Shown: one piece after another, positions 25,759 through 35,053 of the stretch
Position numbering within the stretch: the stretch's first letter is position 1
How the letters are laid out: each line of letters begins with the position of its first letter
NCBI RefSeq assembly: GCF_040049295.1
Contig: NZ_JBDZDQ010000001.1
Location: 558,001-622,000, forward strand
Direction of reading: 5' to 3'
Length of the DNA: 64,000 nt
From: Sphingomonas sp. KR3-1
GTDB taxonomy: Bacteria > Pseudomonadota > Alphaproteobacteria > Sphingomonadales > Sphingomonadaceae
Notes under the pieces: model-generated
Database searches by the model: none
What the model was told of the DNA's origin: nothing
What the model saw: only the letters and a program-made list of their open reading frames with translations
Program-made: the position numbers and the translations under genes

Positions 25759-28700
25759 TTAGAACTTGAACCGGGCGCCGAAGGAGACCCGGCGATCGAC
25801 CTTGCTCCAGTTGGCGTCCCGGTAGACCGGCGTGGCCCCCGGCGTCTTGCTGGAGTCACCGAAGATCTGCTGCTCGTAGACGCTGGTGGTGCCGAGCAGG
25901 TTCGAGCCTTCGATCGATAGCTCGATCCACTTGGTCACCGAGAAGCGCGCCGATCCGTCGAGGAAGCCGGCCGCCTTCGAGAACACCGGCAGGCCGATGC
26001 AGCAATCGAGGTTGTTGGTGAGGAAGCGCGACCGCCAGTTATAGGCGAGGCGCAGCGCCACCGGACCCTTTTCGTACAGGGCCACGGCGTTGAAGGTGTG
26101 CTTCGAGATGCCCGCCAGCTGGTGGGAGTCGATCACCGTGCCGCGGCCGCCCGAGACGTCGAGGCCCGCGCCATAGCCGGCGGTGCCGCCGCTATCGAGC
26201 GCACCCTGCGTCACCAGGTTGGAGTTGGTGATGCCCGACTGGTCGACAAAGGTGTAGTTCAGCTGCGTGCCGAGGCCGCTGAGCAGGCCCGGCAGGAAGT
26301 CGAAGAAGGTCTGGTACGCGACCTCGAAGCCCTTGAGCGAGCCGCCGTCCTTCACGTTGCGCGGGCCGCGCAGCAGCACTTCCTGCGTCGAGCCGTTGTT
26401 GGTGAAGCTGCGGGTGAACTCGCCGTACGAGATCGTGTTGTGCAGCTTCTTGTAGAAGGCGTCGAAGGTGAACGAGCTGCTACGGCCCATGTAGTGCTCG
26501 AACGAGATGTCGAACTGGTCCGCGGTCAGCGGCTCGAGCGCGGCATAGCCGGCCTCCGCCCGGAACACGAAGTTGTAGCCCGTGATCGTGCCCGCCGAAT
26601 TGCGGACGATATAGGGCGAGCTCGCGCTGCCGTCGATCACCGGCCCGGCGATCGAGACGAAGTTGCGCAGCAGGCCGAAGTCCGGCCGCGACATCGCCCG
26701 CGAATAGCCCAGGCGCAGGAAGGTCTTGTCGCTGAAGCCCAGCCGCAGGTTGAAGCTCGGCAGCCAGTTCTCGTAGTTCGCCTTGAACGTGTTGGGCGTG
26801 CCGCCGCCATTGGCGAAGGCGATCGTGTTCGCAGTCAGGAAGCAGAACGGATTGACCACCCAGCCCGACTGCAGCGGGCCGCCGCAGGGCGAGCCGCTGA
26901 AGGTGGTGGTCGGCGGGAAGCCGACGCTGCCTTCGGAGCGGATATCGGTGCGGATGTAGCGCAGGCCGATATTGCCCTTGATGTTGACGCCGCCGATGTC
27001 CTTGTTGTCGCCGCCGAAGCGCAGCATCGCATAGGCTGCCTTGGTCTTCTCGTCGACGTTCATCACTTCCGACGGGAGGTAGCAGCCCTCCACGGTCGCG
27101 TCGGGACGGTCGCAGATCGGCGTCCAGCCCGGCGAGATCGGCGAGTTGGTGGTCGGGCCGCTCAGCGCCTGCACCAGCCGGGGCATGTTCTCCAGCGTGG
27201 CGCGGTTGAGATAGACCAGCGAGCCATTGTCATAGACGTTGCCGTCGAAGAAGTTGCTGCCGAGGCTGGTCGATTCCCAGATGCCCGCGCCATAGCCCTT
27301 GAAATCGGGATGGCCGGCGGCGCAGGCCGGATAGGCCCCGCCGGTGGTATTGTCGATGTTGAAGCCCGGGCCGTTGCAGTTCCACGACGCGGCGACCGGC
27401 GTCCAGTTGAAGGTCGAGTAGCGGACCTGCTGGCTGCGATCGGCATAGCGCACGCCGACCTTCAGCGAGTCGACCCAGCTGCTGTCGGCGAAATCATAGT
27501 CGAGGTCGCCGCGCAGCGCGGTTTCCTTGGCGTCGTTGTCCTCCATGTGCGCCTGGATGAACGGCAGCCAGTAATTGTGCGGGTTGGAAAGGCCGCCCGA
27601 CGCGTAGTTGACGTTCGAGCCCGGCAGCAGCTTGATGTTCGGCGTGCCGTTGCTGTCGACGCTGTACTGGTAGTTGGCCATCGAGCCGGTGGCGACCAGG
27701 ATGTCGTTGTTGGTCGTGCTCGCCCAGATGTGCTGCGCGTCGAGGTTGACGTGCAGGCGGTCGGTCGGATCCCAGCTGATATTGCCCGAGATGTCCTGCG
27801 TGCGCTCCTTGTGATCGAAGTTGCGCGCCTCGTTCTGGAAATAGAGGCCGTCCTGCAGCGTGGTGCAGACCGAAGGTGCGGCGCAGTTGTTGACGAACGG
27901 CAGGCCCGGCACCGCCGAGCCGGTGTTGATCGCATCGGCGGTGCTGCTCCAGCTGCCCGCCCAGCTGCCATGCGCCTGCGTGACGATGCCCGACTGAAGC
28001 ATGCCGTCCGGCCCGAAGGTCAGCGTCGAGCCGCTCGCCGGCCCGAGGATCGTGGTGGCACGCGGATTGAACGCCGCCGCGCCATAGGCGCCGTTCTCGA
28101 AGATCGCATGGCTGGCCCGCTCAAGCCACTTATTGTGATATTCGGAGTTGGTATATTGCGTGGTCAGGCGGAAATTGCCGGCATTGTTCTCATACTGGCC
28201 GGCGAACGCCATGCCCTGGCGCGTGCGATCATAATCAACCTGCGAATAGCGGATGCCGTCGGGCACATAGGCCCAGCCGCTGCCGCCGAACGGATTGGCG
28301 GTGCAGCCGACGGTGCCGTTCGCATTGAGGGTCGCGCCGGCCGAGCAATAGGTGTCGATCTTGTCCATGATCACGCTCTCGGTGCGCGTGATGACATGGC
28401 TGCGGGCATAGTCGGCCATCAGGCCGAACTTGCCGATCCCGGTCTCCCAAGTGTCGCTGATCAGACCGGAGAACTCGCCAGTCCACTTCTTCGAGCGATC
28501 GCCATAGTCCGCCTTGACGTTGCCCGAGGCGACCAGGCCCTTCTGGTCGAACGGAAGCCGGGTGCGCAGGTCGACCGTGCCGGCCAGGCCGCCCTCGATC
28601 ATGTCCCCTGTCTGGTTCTTGTAGGCGTCGACGCCCGCCATCAGCTCGGGCGAGACGTCGTTGAAGTTGAGCCCGCGATGGCTGTCGGCCGAGAAGCTGT

Positions 28701-29103
28701 CGCGGCCGTTGAACTCGGTGCGCACGAAGGTGAGGCCGCGGATGAGCACGCCGGTGGGCTCGCCCGAGGGGTGCGTCGAATCGTCGGTCGATTGCATGCG
28801 CGAGGTGGTGATGCCCGGCACGCGCTGGAGCGCACCCGACACCGAGGTGTCCGGGAACGAGCCGATGTCGGACGCGGTGATCGAATCGACCACGGTCTCG
28901 GCGTCGCGCTTGCGCATCTGCGCGGTCTCGAGCGCCTTGCGGACACCGACGACGAGGATCGTCGGCTCGTCGCCCTGGCTCGCCTCGGGCACGCTGCCCG
29001 ACGATTGTGCCGACGCGGTCTGCGCCTGCGCGGTGCCGGCAAAGCCCATCAGGGCCATGGCGGCGAGCGAGGCACCGCCCCGCAACATGGTGATCTGCTT
29101 CAT
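25759..29103 (-). CDS. TonB-dependent receptor
   Basis: A 1,114-residue outer-membrane transporter. The signal MKQITMLRGGASLAAMALMGFAGTAQAQ is followed by a TonB-box-like segment (EPTILVVGV) and a plug domain (VVDSITASDIGSFPDTSVSGALQRVPGI). The barrel ends in the canonical terminal Phe (SFGARFKF). Large size and the DSITASDIGSFPD plug wording place it with the sphingomonad/caulobacter carbohydrate receptors. A GGAGG ribosome site precedes the ATG at 29103. Its neighbours (GH97 alpha-glucosidase, sugar MFS transporter, LacI regulator) point to an alpha-glucoside or malto-oligosaccharide cargo. Confidence 0.92.
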   Translation of the reverse strand: MKQITMLRGGASLAAMALMGFAGTAQAQTASAQSSGSVPEASQGDEPTILVVGVRKALETAQMRKRDAETVVDSITASDIGSFPDTSVSGALQRVPGITTSRMQSTDDSTHPSGEPTGVLIRGLTFVRTEFNGRDSFSADSHRGLNFNDVSPELMAGVDAYKNQTGDMIEGGLAGTVDLRTRLPFDQKGLVASGNVKADYGDRSKKWTGEFSGLISDTWETGIGKFGLMADYARSHVITRTESVIMDKIDTYCSAGATLNANGTVGCTANPFGGSGWAYVPDGIRYSQVDYDRTRQGMAFAGQYENNAGNFRLTTQYTNSEYHNKWLERASHAIFENGAYGAAAFNPRATTILGPASGSTLTFGPDGMLQSGIVTQAHGSWAGSWSSTADAINTGSAVPGLPFVNNCAAPSVCTTLQDGLYFQNEARNFDHKERTQDISGNISWDPTDRLHVNLDAQHIWASTTNNDILVATGSMANYQYSVDSNGTPNIKLLPGSNVNYASGGLSNPHNYWLPFIQAHMEDNDAKETALRGDLDYDFADSSWVDSLKVGVRYADRSQQVRYSTFNWTPVAASWNCNGPGFNIDNTTGGAYPACAAGHPDFKGYGAGIWESTSLGSNFFDGNVYDNGSLVYLNRATLENMPRLVQALSGPTTNSPISPGWTPICDRPDATVEGCYLPSEVMNVDEKTKAAYAMLRFGGDNKDIGGVNIKGNIGLRYIRTDIRSEGSVGFPPTTTFSGSPCGGPLQSGWVVNPFCFLTANTIAFANGGGTPNTFKANYENWLPSFNLRLGFSDKTFLRLGYSRAMSRPDFGLLRNFVSIAGPVIDGSASSPYIVRNSAGTITGYNFVFRAEAGYAALEPLTADQFDISFEHYMGRSSSFTFDAFYKKLHNTISYGEFTRSFTNNGSTQEVLLRGPRNVKDGGSLKGFEVAYQTFFDFLPGLLSGLGTQLNYTFVDQSGITNSNLVTQGALDSGGTAGYGAGLDVSGGRGTVIDSHQLAGISKHTFNAVALYEKGPVALRLAYNWRSRFLTNNLDCCIGLPVFSKAAGFLDGSARFSVTKWIELSIEGSNLLGTTSVYEQQIFGDSSKTPGATPVYRDANWSKVDRRVSFGARFKF

Positions 29104-29623
29104 AATCCTCCCTCCGTTCGCCCCTTGGCGGAGCTGTTGCACGCGCAGCGACACGGGGCCCCCGCCCCGCGCCGCGGCGTCAATCTCGATGCTGGTGCGT
29201 GAAGACGCGATCGCGCGAAACGCGCGCACGGCCAGGCCGCACGCTGATGCGCTGAATCGCTAGCCGGCGCTGCCGTGCTTTCCCCAAGACACCCTCCTTG
29301 GTGCCGGCGACGCTCCCTGGCGCCGCCATCCACCGCGAATTGCCCGATCCGAAGGCGCGAAATGCCAACGGCCCTGTCGGGCGATCCATTTGCGTAACTT
29401 TGCGTAAATTGAGCATGATCGCAAGAGGGAAATTTTCGGAATAATTTCGTCGATCATATCATTATAAAATAACGATATTCTCCCATATTTGCGCTTGCTG
29501 AACCCGATTTCGCCCGGCCGGAAGTGAGTCGCACAGCGCAATTTTGCCTTGCATGTTATGCAAGTTTTGCACAAACAGGCGCCCGTGATGCAACGCACTG
29601 CAAACGCACGCGCCTTCGAGGTG
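29104..29623. promoter_or_regulatory. Long upstream region of the TonB-dependent receptor gene
   Basis: This 520-bp gap holds no gene. It is more AT-rich than its surroundings between about 29400 and 29500. Two structured sites are seen: a direct repeat TTTGCGTAAC-TTTGCGTAAA at 29389-29408, and a near-perfect palindrome CTTGCATGTTATGCAAG at 29548-29564 (7-bp arms, 3-bp centre). Both are plausible binding sites for the LacI-type regulator at 31218 or another activator. Confidence 0.5.
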
Positions 29624-31168
29624 TCAGGGACGGACGCCGGTATCGGCGCTGCGCGGCAGCGTGAGCGCGAAGCCGGCGGCGATCAGCAGCGCGGCGGCGG
29701 CAAGGACCAGCGCATATTCGGCCTGGCCGTGAAAGACGCGGCCGACCAGCGGGCCGAGCATCGTCGAGGCGACGAGCTGGGGGATCACCAGGAACATGTT
29801 GTGGATGCCCATGTACACGCCGGCCTTGCCGGGCGGCACGCTGCCGGCGAGCATGGCATAGGGCATCGACAGGATCGCCGCCCAGGCGAGCCCCACCCCG
29901 ATCATCGGCAGCCACAGCGCCGTCGGATCCCGGACGAGCAGGAAGCCGAACAGCCCGGCAGCGCCGAAGACGAGGCACAGCGCATGCGTGGCGCGGCGGC
30001 CGAGCCGCTCGCCGATGCGCGGCAGCAGCAACGCACCGAGCGCGGCGACGCCGTTATAGCCAGCGAACAGCACCCCCACCCAGTCCGCGGCGGCGTTGTA
30101 GCCCGGCGAGGTCGGATCGGCGGTGCCATAGTGGCGCAGCGCCAGCGCCGGCACGGTGTAGATCCACATCGCGAACAGGCCGTACCAGGTGAAGAACTGG
30201 ACCACGGCGAGCCGCTTGAGCAGCGGCGGCATCGAGCGGATGTCCTCGACGATCTCGAGCATGCCGATCGACGTGCGCCCCAGCCGGCGCAGGCGGACCA
30301 CCACGGCCTGGAGAAGGCCGAACAGGAAGGTGATGCCCGCGACGACATAGATCTCGCGCTTCCACCCGGCGAGTGCGGCGGCGCCGGCGATGGCGAGGCC
30401 CGCGGCCATCCAGGCGATGCCGTGGCGGACCAGCGAGGCGGCGCGCGCCGGCGAGAGCATATGCGTCGGCCGCGCCGCCTCGGCCAGCACCGGCGGCGGC
30501 GCGCATTCGCGGGTGGTGACGATCGTCCAGCTCACCGCGACGAGCAGGCAGACGCCGCCGATATAGAAGGCGGTGCGCACCGATTGCGGCAGCAGCCCCG
30601 GCTCGGGCTGGCCGCTCAGCCCGCCCCAATGGACCAGCATCCAGGGCAGCGCCGAGGCGAACACCGCGCCGATGCCGATGAAGAACACCTGCATCGCGAA
30701 GCCGGCGGTGCGCTGCGCCTCGGGCACCTTGTCCGCCACCAGCGCGCGGAACGGCTCCATCGCGATGTTGATCGAGGCCGTGAGCACCCACAGCATCAGG
30801 CTGGCGGTCCACAGGCTGCGGGCGTTGGGCATCAGGAACAGCGCGAGCGCGGTGCACAGCGCGCCGGCCAGGATATAGGGGCGCCGGCGGCCGAGCCGAC
30901 CGCGCGTGCGGTCGCTCAGATGGCCGATGATCGGCTGGACGAGCAGCCCCGTCGCCGGGCCGGCGATCCACAGGATGGCGAGGTCGTCGAGCTCGGCGCC
31001 GAGCGTCTGGAAGATGCGGCTGGTGTTGACGTTCTGCAGGCCCCAGACGATCTGGATGCCGAGCAATCCGAAGCACATGTTCCATATCTGCAGCAGGCTG
31101 AGGCGCCCGCTCGGCGGCGCGGCGGCGGGCACAGCGTCCAGCGCCTCGCTCGGCCCGCCTGCTTGCAA
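29624..31168 (-). CDS. MFS sugar transporter (SLC45/sucrose-maltose type)
   Basis: A 514-residue inner-membrane carrier with about twelve hydrophobic segments. Family features are [23 protein letters not shown] at the start, [20 protein letters not shown] between helices 2 and 3, and [19 protein letters not shown]. These mark the SLC45-like group, proton symporters for sucrose, maltose or similar disaccharides. The likely start is a TTG at 31168 behind GAGGGGG; no suitable ATG lies upstream of the first helix. It is divergent from a LacI regulator and co-directional with the receptor and GH97 genes. Confidence 0.85.
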   Translation of the reverse strand: MQAGGPSEALDAVPAAAPPSGRLSLLQIWNMCFGLLGIQIVWGLQNVNTSRIFQTLGAELDDLAILWIAGPATGLLVQPIIGHLSDRTRGRLGRRRPYILAGALCTALALFLMPNARSLWTASLMLWVLTASINIAMEPFRALVADKVPEAQRTAGFAMQVFFIGIGAVFASALPWMLVHWGGLSGQPEPGLLPQSVRTAFYIGGVCLLVAVSWTIVTTRECAPPPVLAEAARPTHMLSPARAASLVRHGIAWMAAGLAIAGAAALAGWKREIYVVAGITFLFGLLQAVVVRLRRLGRTSIGMLEIVEDIRSMPPLLKRLAVVQFFTWYGLFAMWIYTVPALALRHYGTADPTSPGYNAAADWVGVLFAGYNGVAALGALLLPRIGERLGRRATHALCLVFGAAGLFGFLLVRDPTALWLPMIGVGLAWAAILSMPYAMLAGSVPPGKAGVYMGIHNMFLVIPQLVASTMLGPLVGRVFHGQAEYALVLAAAALLIAAGFALTLPRSADTGVRP

Positions 31169-31217
31169 TGGAACCCCCTCGATGCGTTAATCTGGCCGTA
31201 TTCGGCTTTCCTCAAGC

Positions 31218-32240
31218 TTGGGCACAATGGGCAGCAGTAGCAACAACAATACGACGCTGCAGGATCTTGCAGAGCTGGCAGGCGTGTCGATCTCGACCGT
31301 GTCGCGGGCGCTCAACGATCATCCGCTGATCAGCGCGCGTACCAAGCAGAAGATCTGGGCGCTGGCACGCGACCATGACTATCCGTTCCGCCCCTATATG
31401 CCCGCCGCACCGGTGGGTGCCGAGGGGACGATCGTGATCGTCACGCCGTTCATGCGTGGGCGACCTTTGCCACTTTCGCACCCCTTCTTCCTCGAGCTGC
31501 TCGCCAGCATCGGCGAGGCGGCGCGCGCGCGCGACTGCGACTTCACGGTGAGCCACACCACGCCGCACAATTACGAGGACCTGCTCACCACCACCACGAC
31601 AAGCCGGGCGAGCGGCGTGATCTTCCTCGGCCAGTCGATGCTGCACGACGCGTTCAACCAGCTCGTCGACACCACCGCCAATTTCGTGGTGTGGGGGGCG
31701 CAGATGGCCGGGCAGCGCTATTGCTCGATCGGCTCGGACAACCAGCTGGGCGGGCGGCGCGCGACGGCGCACCTGGCGCGGCTGGGGCGCAAGGCCATCC
31801 TGTTCCTGGGCGGCACCGACCCCGAATCGATGCAGCGCAAGCGCGGCTATGCCGAGGCGCTGAAGGAGGCCGGGATCGAGATGGATCCCAAGCTGGTGGT
31901 GCCGGTGGATTTCGAGCTCGAATCGGCCGACGCGGCGGTGAGCCGGCTGCTGCGGCGGCACGTGCATTTCGACGGGATCGTCGCCTCGTCCGACCTGATC
32001 GCGCTCGGCGCGATCCGGGCGCTGCGGCGCGCGGGCGTGTCGGTGCCCGAGGACGTCTCGGTGATGGGCTATGACGACATGCTGCTCGCCCGGCTCTCCA
32101 CCCCGGCGCTCAGCACGATCCGCCAGGACACGTTCGAGGCCGGGCGCCAGCTGGTCTCGCGCATCCTCGATCCTTCGCCCGATCCCAGCGCCGAGCGGCT
32201 GCCGACCGACCTGATCGTGCGCGAATCCTGCGGCGCCTGA
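31218..32240 (+). CDS. LacI-family regulator of the sugar locus
   Basis: A 340-residue repressor-type protein. The amino-terminal helix-turn-helix reads TLQDLAELAGVSISTVSRALND, with the hinge PLISARTKQKIWALA. The periplasmic-binding-like effector domain includes DGIVASSDLIALGAI and VSVMGYDDMLLARL. An ATG at 31227 is an alternative start. Only 49 bp separate it from the divergent sugar transporter, so it very likely controls that gene and the receptor run beyond it. The effector is unknown; an alpha-glucoside is a reasonable guess from the neighbours. Confidence 0.88.
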   Translation: MGTMGSSSNNNTTLQDLAELAGVSISTVSRALNDHPLISARTKQKIWALARDHDYPFRPYMPAAPVGAEGTIVIVTPFMRGRPLPLSHPFFLELLASIGEAARARDCDFTVSHTTPHNYEDLLTTTTTSRASGVIFLGQSMLHDAFNQLVDTTANFVVWGAQMAGQRYCSIGSDNQLGGRRATAHLARLGRKAILFLGGTDPESMQRKRGYAEALKEAGIEMDPKLVVPVDFELESADAAVSRLLRRHVHFDGIVASSDLIALGAIRALRRAGVSVPEDVSVMGYDDMLLARLSTPALSTIRQDTFEAGRQLVSRILDPSPDPSAERLPTDLIVRESCGA

Positions 32241-32249
32241 TCCTTCCGC

Positions 32250-32333
32250 CGTCATCCTAGCGAAAGCCGGGACCTCGTGCGACTCCTGTCCCGCGCTTGT
32301 CGCCTCGGATCCCGGCTTTCGCCGGGATGACGG
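32250..32333. repeat. REP-like palindromic repeat, second copy of family B
   Basis: Arms AGCGAAAGCCGGGA and TCCCGGCTTTCGCCGGGA flank a centre with CTCCTGTCCCGCGC, the same centre as the copy at 9412-9494. It lies directly downstream of the LacI gene. Confidence 0.78.
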
Positions 32334-32418
32334 CTATTGCCTTGCCGCGGCACCTTCCGCTCGGCTATGCCCGCGCCTCAAGCAGCGGGAAAACCCGCAT
32401 ACAGAGGTAGGTTAGCTT

Positions 32419-33714
32419 ATGGACGGTGCCGCGCTCGGGTTGATGCGGGAGCGCCGATTCCTCCCCCTTTTCGTCACGCAGTTCCTCGGCGCGTTCAACG
32501 ACAACCTCTTCAAGAACGCGATGATCTTCTTCGCGACCTACCAGATCTTCAACTCGGTCGAGGACGAGACGCGGTTCAGCGCGATCGCCACCGGCATCTT
32601 CATCCTGCCCTTCTTCCTCTTCTCCGCGCTCGCAGGCCAGCTCGCCGACAGCTACGACAAGGCGAAGATCATGCGGATCATCAAGGCCGCCGAGATCGGC
32701 ATCATGACGATCGGCGCCTCGGGCATCTTCCTCAAGAACCTCGAGCTGATGCTCGTCGCGCTGGTCGGCATGGGCGTGCACTCCGCATTCTTCGGCCCGA
32801 TCAAATATGCGATCCTGCCGCAGCACCTGAAGGAAGACGAAGTGCTGGGCGGCACCGGCATGGTCGAGGCCGGCACCTATATCGCGATCCTGTGCGGCAC
32901 GATCGCCGGCGGCGTGATCAGCGCGCACGCGGCGGGCTTCGCGGTGGTGGGCGTCGCGGCGATCGGCTGGTTCGCCTCGCTGCGCATCCCATCGGCCCCG
33001 CCGCTGACCAAGCTCAAGATCGACTTCAACATCTTCCGCGCCTCGTGGCGGCTGATCTCGGCGACGATGCACATCCGCCGGCTCTATCTGGCGATCATCG
33101 CGATCAGCGTGTTCTGGACGATCGCCGCCGTGCTCGGCGTGCTGTTCCCGCCGCTGGTGAAGAACGTGTTCCACGCCCAGAAGGACGTCGCCAGCGTGTT
33201 CCTCGGCATCTTCTCGGTGGGCATCGCGATCGGATCGGTGATCATCAACCGGCTGCTCAAGGGGCATGTCTCGGCCAAATACGCGGTGCGCTCGGTGCTG
33301 GGGATGATGGTGTTCGTGATCGGCTTCTACGTCACCGCGCATGTCTGGCCAGTGAGCGAAGGGCCGCTGATCAAGACCGCCGAGTTCGTGACGATGCCGA
33401 TCGGCTGGCTGGTGCTCGCGCTGCTGATCGCGATCGCGATCACCGGCGGCATGTTCGTGGTGCCGCTCTATGCGTTCCTGACCACCACGGTGGAAAAGTC
33501 GCAGACCGCGCGGACGGTGGCGGCGAACAACATCGTCAATTCGGGCTTCATGGTGTTCGGATCGGTCGGCATCTTCGGGATCAGCAACATCCCCGGCGTC
33601 GGCGTGGCCGAGTGCCTGCTGGTGATCGTGCTGCTCTGCCTCGCCTCGGCCTGGTGCGCGAACCGGCTCTACAAGGCCGAGAACGCGCCCCACGCGCCCG
33701 ACGTGCTCCCCTGA
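32419..33714 (+). CDS. MFS transporter, LplT-like
   Basis: A 431-residue inner-membrane protein with about twelve hydrophobic segments. The opening RRFLPLFVTQFLGAFNDNLFKNAMI and the segment FGPIKYAILPQHLKEDEVLGG are the signature of the LplT group, the lysophospholipid carriers that work with acyltransferase-synthetase Aas. Here the acyltransferase partner is not adjacent. Re-acylation of lysophospholipids is the likely role, inferred from the family only. It stands alone between a repeat and a tiny membrane-peptide gene. Confidence 0.82.
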   Translation: MDGAALGLMRERRFLPLFVTQFLGAFNDNLFKNAMIFFATYQIFNSVEDETRFSAIATGIFILPFFLFSALAGQLADSYDKAKIMRIIKAAEIGIMTIGASGIFLKNLELMLVALVGMGVHSAFFGPIKYAILPQHLKEDEVLGGTGMVEAGTYIAILCGTIAGGVISAHAAGFAVVGVAAIGWFASLRIPSAPPLTKLKIDFNIFRASWRLISATMHIRRLYLAIIAISVFWTIAAVLGVLFPPLVKNVFHAQKDVASVFLGIFSVGIAIGSVIINRLLKGHVSAKYAVRSVLGMMVFVIGFYVTAHVWPVSEGPLIKTAEFVTMPIGWLVLALLIAIAITGGMFVVPLYAFLTTTVEKSQTARTVAANNIVNSGFMVFGSVGIFGISNIPGVGVAECLLVIVLLCLASAWCANRLYKAENAPHAPDVLP

Positions 33715-33730
33715 GCGGGCAACGTTGCCG

Positions 33731-33901
33731 TCAGGCGATGAAGGTGAAGAAGCAGACGAAGAAGGCCGTGAAGCTCAACGCGAAGAGCTTCACGTCGCTG
33801 TCGTCGCGCAATTTGCGCTGTTGCGCCACGGCGATGCGCACGTGACGGCGGAACGGGTGGCGGCGGGGCGCGTAGCCCTCGAGCAGGAGCTGGCTTTGCA
33901 T
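33731..33901 (-). CDS. Small single-pass membrane protein (56 residues)
   Basis: The reading frame begins MQSQLLLEGYAPRRHPFRRH and ends FALSFTAFFVCFFTFIA. A basic amino half (eight Arg plus Lys) is followed by a C-terminal hydrophobic segment that ends at the stop codon. This suggests a tail-anchored inner-membrane peptide with its basic part in the cytoplasm. The stop (TGA) lies 17 bp from the convergent LplT-like gene. I recall similar short proteins in other sphingomonads, which supports it as a real gene, but no function is known. Confidence 0.65.
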   Translation of the reverse strand: MQSQLLLEGYAPRRHPFRRHVRIAVAQQRKLRDDSDVKLFALSFTAFFVCFFTFIA

Positions 33902-33983
33902 GACCAGCAGTTAATAACTTCTTAACTTTTCCCGCCAGCGTTACCTTTAGTTAACCGATGTCCGGCGTTGGGACGGCAATTGG

Positions 33984-34997
33984 TTAGCGCGGCGCCGGCC
34001 CCGTGCTCGCCCGCACCACCAGCTTGTGCTCGAGCGTGACGCGCGGCAGGGGCGGCGCGCCGGCGAGGATCAGTTCCGCCGCGGCGGCGGCCAGCTCGTG
34101 CACCGGCTGGCGGATCGTGGTGAGCGGCGGCCATACCGCGCGGGCCAGGTCCGAATCGTCGAACCCCGCGATAGAGAGCTGCGCCGGCACCTCGATGTCG
34201 CCCTCATGCGCAGTGGCGAGCGCGCCGGCCGCCATGTCGTCATTGCCGGCGAAGATCGCGGTCGGCCGCTCCTCGAGATCGAGCAGCACCCGCGCCGCGG
34301 CGGCACCGGAGGCGAAGTCGTTCTCCGCGGCGGCGACCAGCGCCGGATCGAAGGGGATGCCATGCGCTTCCAGCTCGGCCTTGTAGCCGGCGAGGCGATC
34401 GGCGGAGGAGGCGTGGCTCTCCAGGCCGCGGATCATGCCGATGCGGCGATGGCCGAGCCCGATCAGGTGACGCACCAGCTCGCGCGCCGCGGCGATGTCG
34501 TCCATCGAGGCCGACATGCCCGCCTGCTTGCGCGTGCCCGGCGCGATCCGGACATAGGGCAGCCCGCGCCGATCGAGCTCGTCGAGCAGCGCGGTCGCCT
34601 CGGTGACCGGAGGCGAGAGGATCAGCCCGTCGAGATGCGTCTCGTCGATCAGCGCCAGCACGTTCGAGACGAGATCGGGCGACTGGCTGTCGATCGGCTG
34701 GAGCAGCAGCCGGTAGCCGAGCTCGGTGCAGCGCTGCTGCGCGCCGGTCTGCACGTGATAGATGTAATAGGGGCTGGGGTTGTCGTAGAGCAGCCCGACC
34801 TGGAAGGATTTGCGCCCGGCGAGCGTGCGTGCGGCGTGGCTCGGCCGGAAGTTCAGGCGGGCGACGACTTCCTCGACGCGGCGCCGCGTCTCTTCGCTGA
34901 CATGCTTCTCGTTGTTGAGGACGCGGCTGACGGTCTTGAAGGACACGCCTGCGATCTTCGAGACTTCCTTGATCGTCGGACGGCTGGTCACATGCAT
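33984..34997 (-). CDS. LacI-family regulator
   Basis: A 337-residue regulator. The helix-turn-helix is TIKEVSKIAGVSFKTVSRVLNN, followed by the hinge HVSEETRRRVEEVVARLNF, and the effector domain has AIFAGNDDMAAGAL and LSIAGFDDSDLARAVWPPLTTIRQP. The start at 34997 (MHVTSRPTIKEV) is preferred over a start near 35036 that adds 13 residues. It is divergent from the kinase gene at 35054, and an operator-like palindrome lies between the two. LacI proteins with this hinge style often regulate sugar-acid or sugar catabolic genes. Confidence 0.88.
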   Translation of the reverse strand: MHVTSRPTIKEVSKIAGVSFKTVSRVLNNEKHVSEETRRRVEEVVARLNFRPSHAARTLAGRKSFQVGLLYDNPSPYYIYHVQTGAQQRCTELGYRLLLQPIDSQSPDLVSNVLALIDETHLDGLILSPPVTEATALLDELDRRGLPYVRIAPGTRKQAGMSASMDDIAAARELVRHLIGLGHRRIGMIRGLESHASSADRLAGYKAELEAHGIPFDPALVAAAENDFASGAAAARVLLDLEERPTAIFAGNDDMAAGALATAHEGDIEVPAQLSIAGFDDSDLARAVWPPLTTIRQPVHELAAAAAELILAGAPPLPRVTLEHKLVVRASTGPAPR

Positions 34998-35039
34998 TCC
35001 CCGCCGGGAAAAGCGGCCCGGCCTTTCACCTGCCATATT

Positions 35040-35053
35040 TGACAGCGCTGCCA
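35040..35053. promoter_or_regulatory. LacI-type operator between regulator and kinase
   Basis: TGACAGCGCTGCCA is a 14-bp palindrome with one mismatched pair and the central CG expected of LacI-family sites. It ends immediately before the ATG at 35054 and starts 43 bp upstream of the LacI gene, so binding would block both. Autoregulation is likely. Confidence 0.7.

Noticed and set aside
26098..29202. 1,034-codon plus-strand frame antisense to the TonB-dependent receptor
   Set aside because: The receptor on the minus strand has a signal, plug, barrel and terminal Phe. The plus frame is Arg/Ala-rich low complexity without homologous features.
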